The translations under genes were made by a program, and so were the position numbers. From an uncultured Bacteroidales bacterium (lineage in GTDB: Bacteria > Bacteroidota > Bacteroidia > Bacteroidales > Bacteroidaceae), in contig CANBEE010000200.1 of NCBI GenBank assembly GCA_947367415.1, forward strand, positions 1 to 5,165: a DNA stretch of 5,165 bases. Direction: 5' to 3'. The notes beneath the pieces are model-generated. The model saw nothing but the letters and a program-made list of their open reading frames with translations, did not search any database and had not been told where the DNA came from. Position 1 is the first letter of the stretch. Each line of letters begins with the position of its first letter. This document shows, piece after piece, positions 4,275 through 5,165 of the stretch.

Positions 4275-5165
4275 TGGCAAACAACAAGACAAAACAATAC
4301 TGCAGCTTCTGCGGGCGCTCAGAGACCGAGGTGAGTATGCTCATCGCCGGTGTCAGTGGATACATCTGCAACGAGTGTGCCGAGCAAGCCCACGAGATTG
4401 CACGCGAAGCGATGCAGCACAGCAAGAAGGGCGGCAAGGCTGGCGACCTCGACCTGAAGAAGCTACCCAAGCCCCAAGAGATAAAGGCATTCCTCGACCA
4501 GTATGTGATAGGTCAGGACGATGCCAAGCGATACCTCTCGGTTTCTGTGTATAATCACTATAAACGCCTCATGCAGGAGGACAAGGCCGATGAGGTGGAG
4601 ATAGAGAAGAGCAACATCATCATCGTGGGTAGCACTGGTACGGGCAAGACACTGCTGGCACGCACCATCGCCAAGCTGCTCAAGGTGCCCTTCACCATCG
4701 TGGACGCTACGGTGCTCACTGAGGCGGGCTATGTGGGTGAAGATATCGAGAGTATCCTCACCCGACTGCTCCAGGTGGCCGACTATGACGTGAAGGCTGC
4801 CGAGCGAGGCATCGTGTTCATCGATGAGATAGACAAGATTGCCCGCAAGAGCGACAACCCCTCCATCACTCGTGACGTGAGCGGTGAGGGTGTGCAGCAG
4901 GGATTGCTCAAGCTGCTCGAAGGCTCTATCGTGAACGTGCCCCCCCAGGGTGGACGCAAGCACCCCGAGCAGAAGCTCATTGCCGTTGACACGAAGAATA
5001 TCCTCTTCATCTGTGGAGGAGCGTTTGACGGCATAGAGAAAAAGATTGCCCAGCGCCTCAATACCCATGTGGTGGGCTACAGCTCGGTGCAGAATACGCT
5101 CCATATTGATAAGGAGAACATGATGCAGTACATCTCGCCGCAGGACCTCAAGAGCTTCGGCCTCA
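4274..5165 (+). CDS. clpX: Clp protease ATP-binding subunit ClpX, 3' truncated by window
   Basis: A hexameric AAA+ unfoldase that recognises substrates, unfolds them and threads them into ClpP. The first 297 of roughly 415 codons are present; the frame is open to the edge. The N-terminal zinc-binding domain has Cys10, Cys13, Cys32 and Cys35 (CX2C-X18-CX2C). The AAA+ motifs are Walker A GSTGTGKT (119-126), pore-1 loop GYVG (152-155), Walker B IVFIDE (180-185), the SDNPSITRDVSGEG block (193-206) and RKH loop (228-230). Walker A has Ser120 where E. coli has Pro, which I believe is usual in this phylum. The ClpP-docking loop, IGF in E. coli, reads VGY here (267-269). The sensor 2 region and C-terminus are outside. 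The ATG overlaps the clpP stop by one base with no Shine-Dalgarno, which suggests translational coupling and matched output of the two subunits. Confidence 0.97.
   Translation, partial: MANNKTKQYCSFCGRSETEVSMLIAGVSGYICNECAEQAHEIAREAMQHSKKGGKAGDLDLKKLPKPQEIKAFLDQYVIGQDDAKRYLSVSVYNHYKRLMQEDKADEVEIEKSNIIIVGSTGTGKTLLARTIAKLLKVPFTIVDATVLTEAGYVGEDIESILTRLLQVADYDVKAAERGIVFIDEIDKIARKSDNPSITRDVSGEGVQQGLLKLLEGSIVNVPPQGGRKHPEQKLIAVDTKNILFICGGAFDGIEKKIAQRLNTHVVGYSSVQNTLHIDKENMMQYISPQDLKSFGL

Noticed and set aside
3756..4292. Minus-strand open frame of 178 codons opposite clpP
   Set aside because: It is antisense to clpP, with a His/Val/Gly-rich low-complexity translation typical of a shadow frame.
4463..5104. 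Minus-strand open frame of 213 codons opposite clpX
   Set aside because: It is antisense to clpX, whose zinc-finger and AAA+ motifs are all in frame on the plus strand.

Overview
The window looks like a core chromosomal segment of a Bacteroidota bacterium, most likely a Prevotella-type member of the Bacteroidales. Three things point there. LptB, ClpP and ClpX closely resemble the Bacteroides/Prevotella versions I know. No start codon is preceded by a clear Shine-Dalgarno sequence; leaders are A-rich or AT-rich instead. The promoters fit the Bacteroidota pattern (TTG at about -33, TAnnTTTG at about -7) rather than the sigma70 pattern. The assignment comes from recognition of sequence, not from a database search.

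Layout, left to right. On the minus strand is the first 18 codons of an MlaF-like ABC ATPase (1-54) and, upstream of it, an MlaE-family permease (213-959). The 158-bp gap between these two partner genes holds three short tandem-repeat arrays and two hairpins. A 94-bp divergent promoter region (960-1053) separates mlaE from lptB (1054-1812, plus strand). After a 166-bp gap with its own promoter comes tig (trigger factor, 1979-3334), which ends in a strong intrinsic terminator (3394-3427). A 138-bp imperfect inverted repeat (3455-3592) follows, then clpP (3612-4274) and clpX (4274 to the window edge), which overlap by one base.

Function. The genes form two themes. MlaE/MlaF (phospholipid transport between the membranes) and LptB (the ATPase that powers lipopolysaccharide export) both maintain the outer membrane and are fired from one divergent promoter. 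Trigger factor folds nascent proteins at the ribosome, while ClpX unfolds proteins and feeds them to the ClpP protease; tig-clpP-clpX is a widely conserved order.

No novel gene system is present; all six coding regions are known families. The most interesting signal is regulatory. A 14-bp palindrome, GCAAGTTTACTTGC, carries the -33 elements of both divergent promoters in perfect mirror symmetry. It occurs again at the same place in the tig promoter, together with an identical 18-bp -7 region at exactly the same spacing. Second are the repeat-filled mlaE-mlaF gap and the inverted repeat that occupies most of the space where a clpP promoter would be expected.
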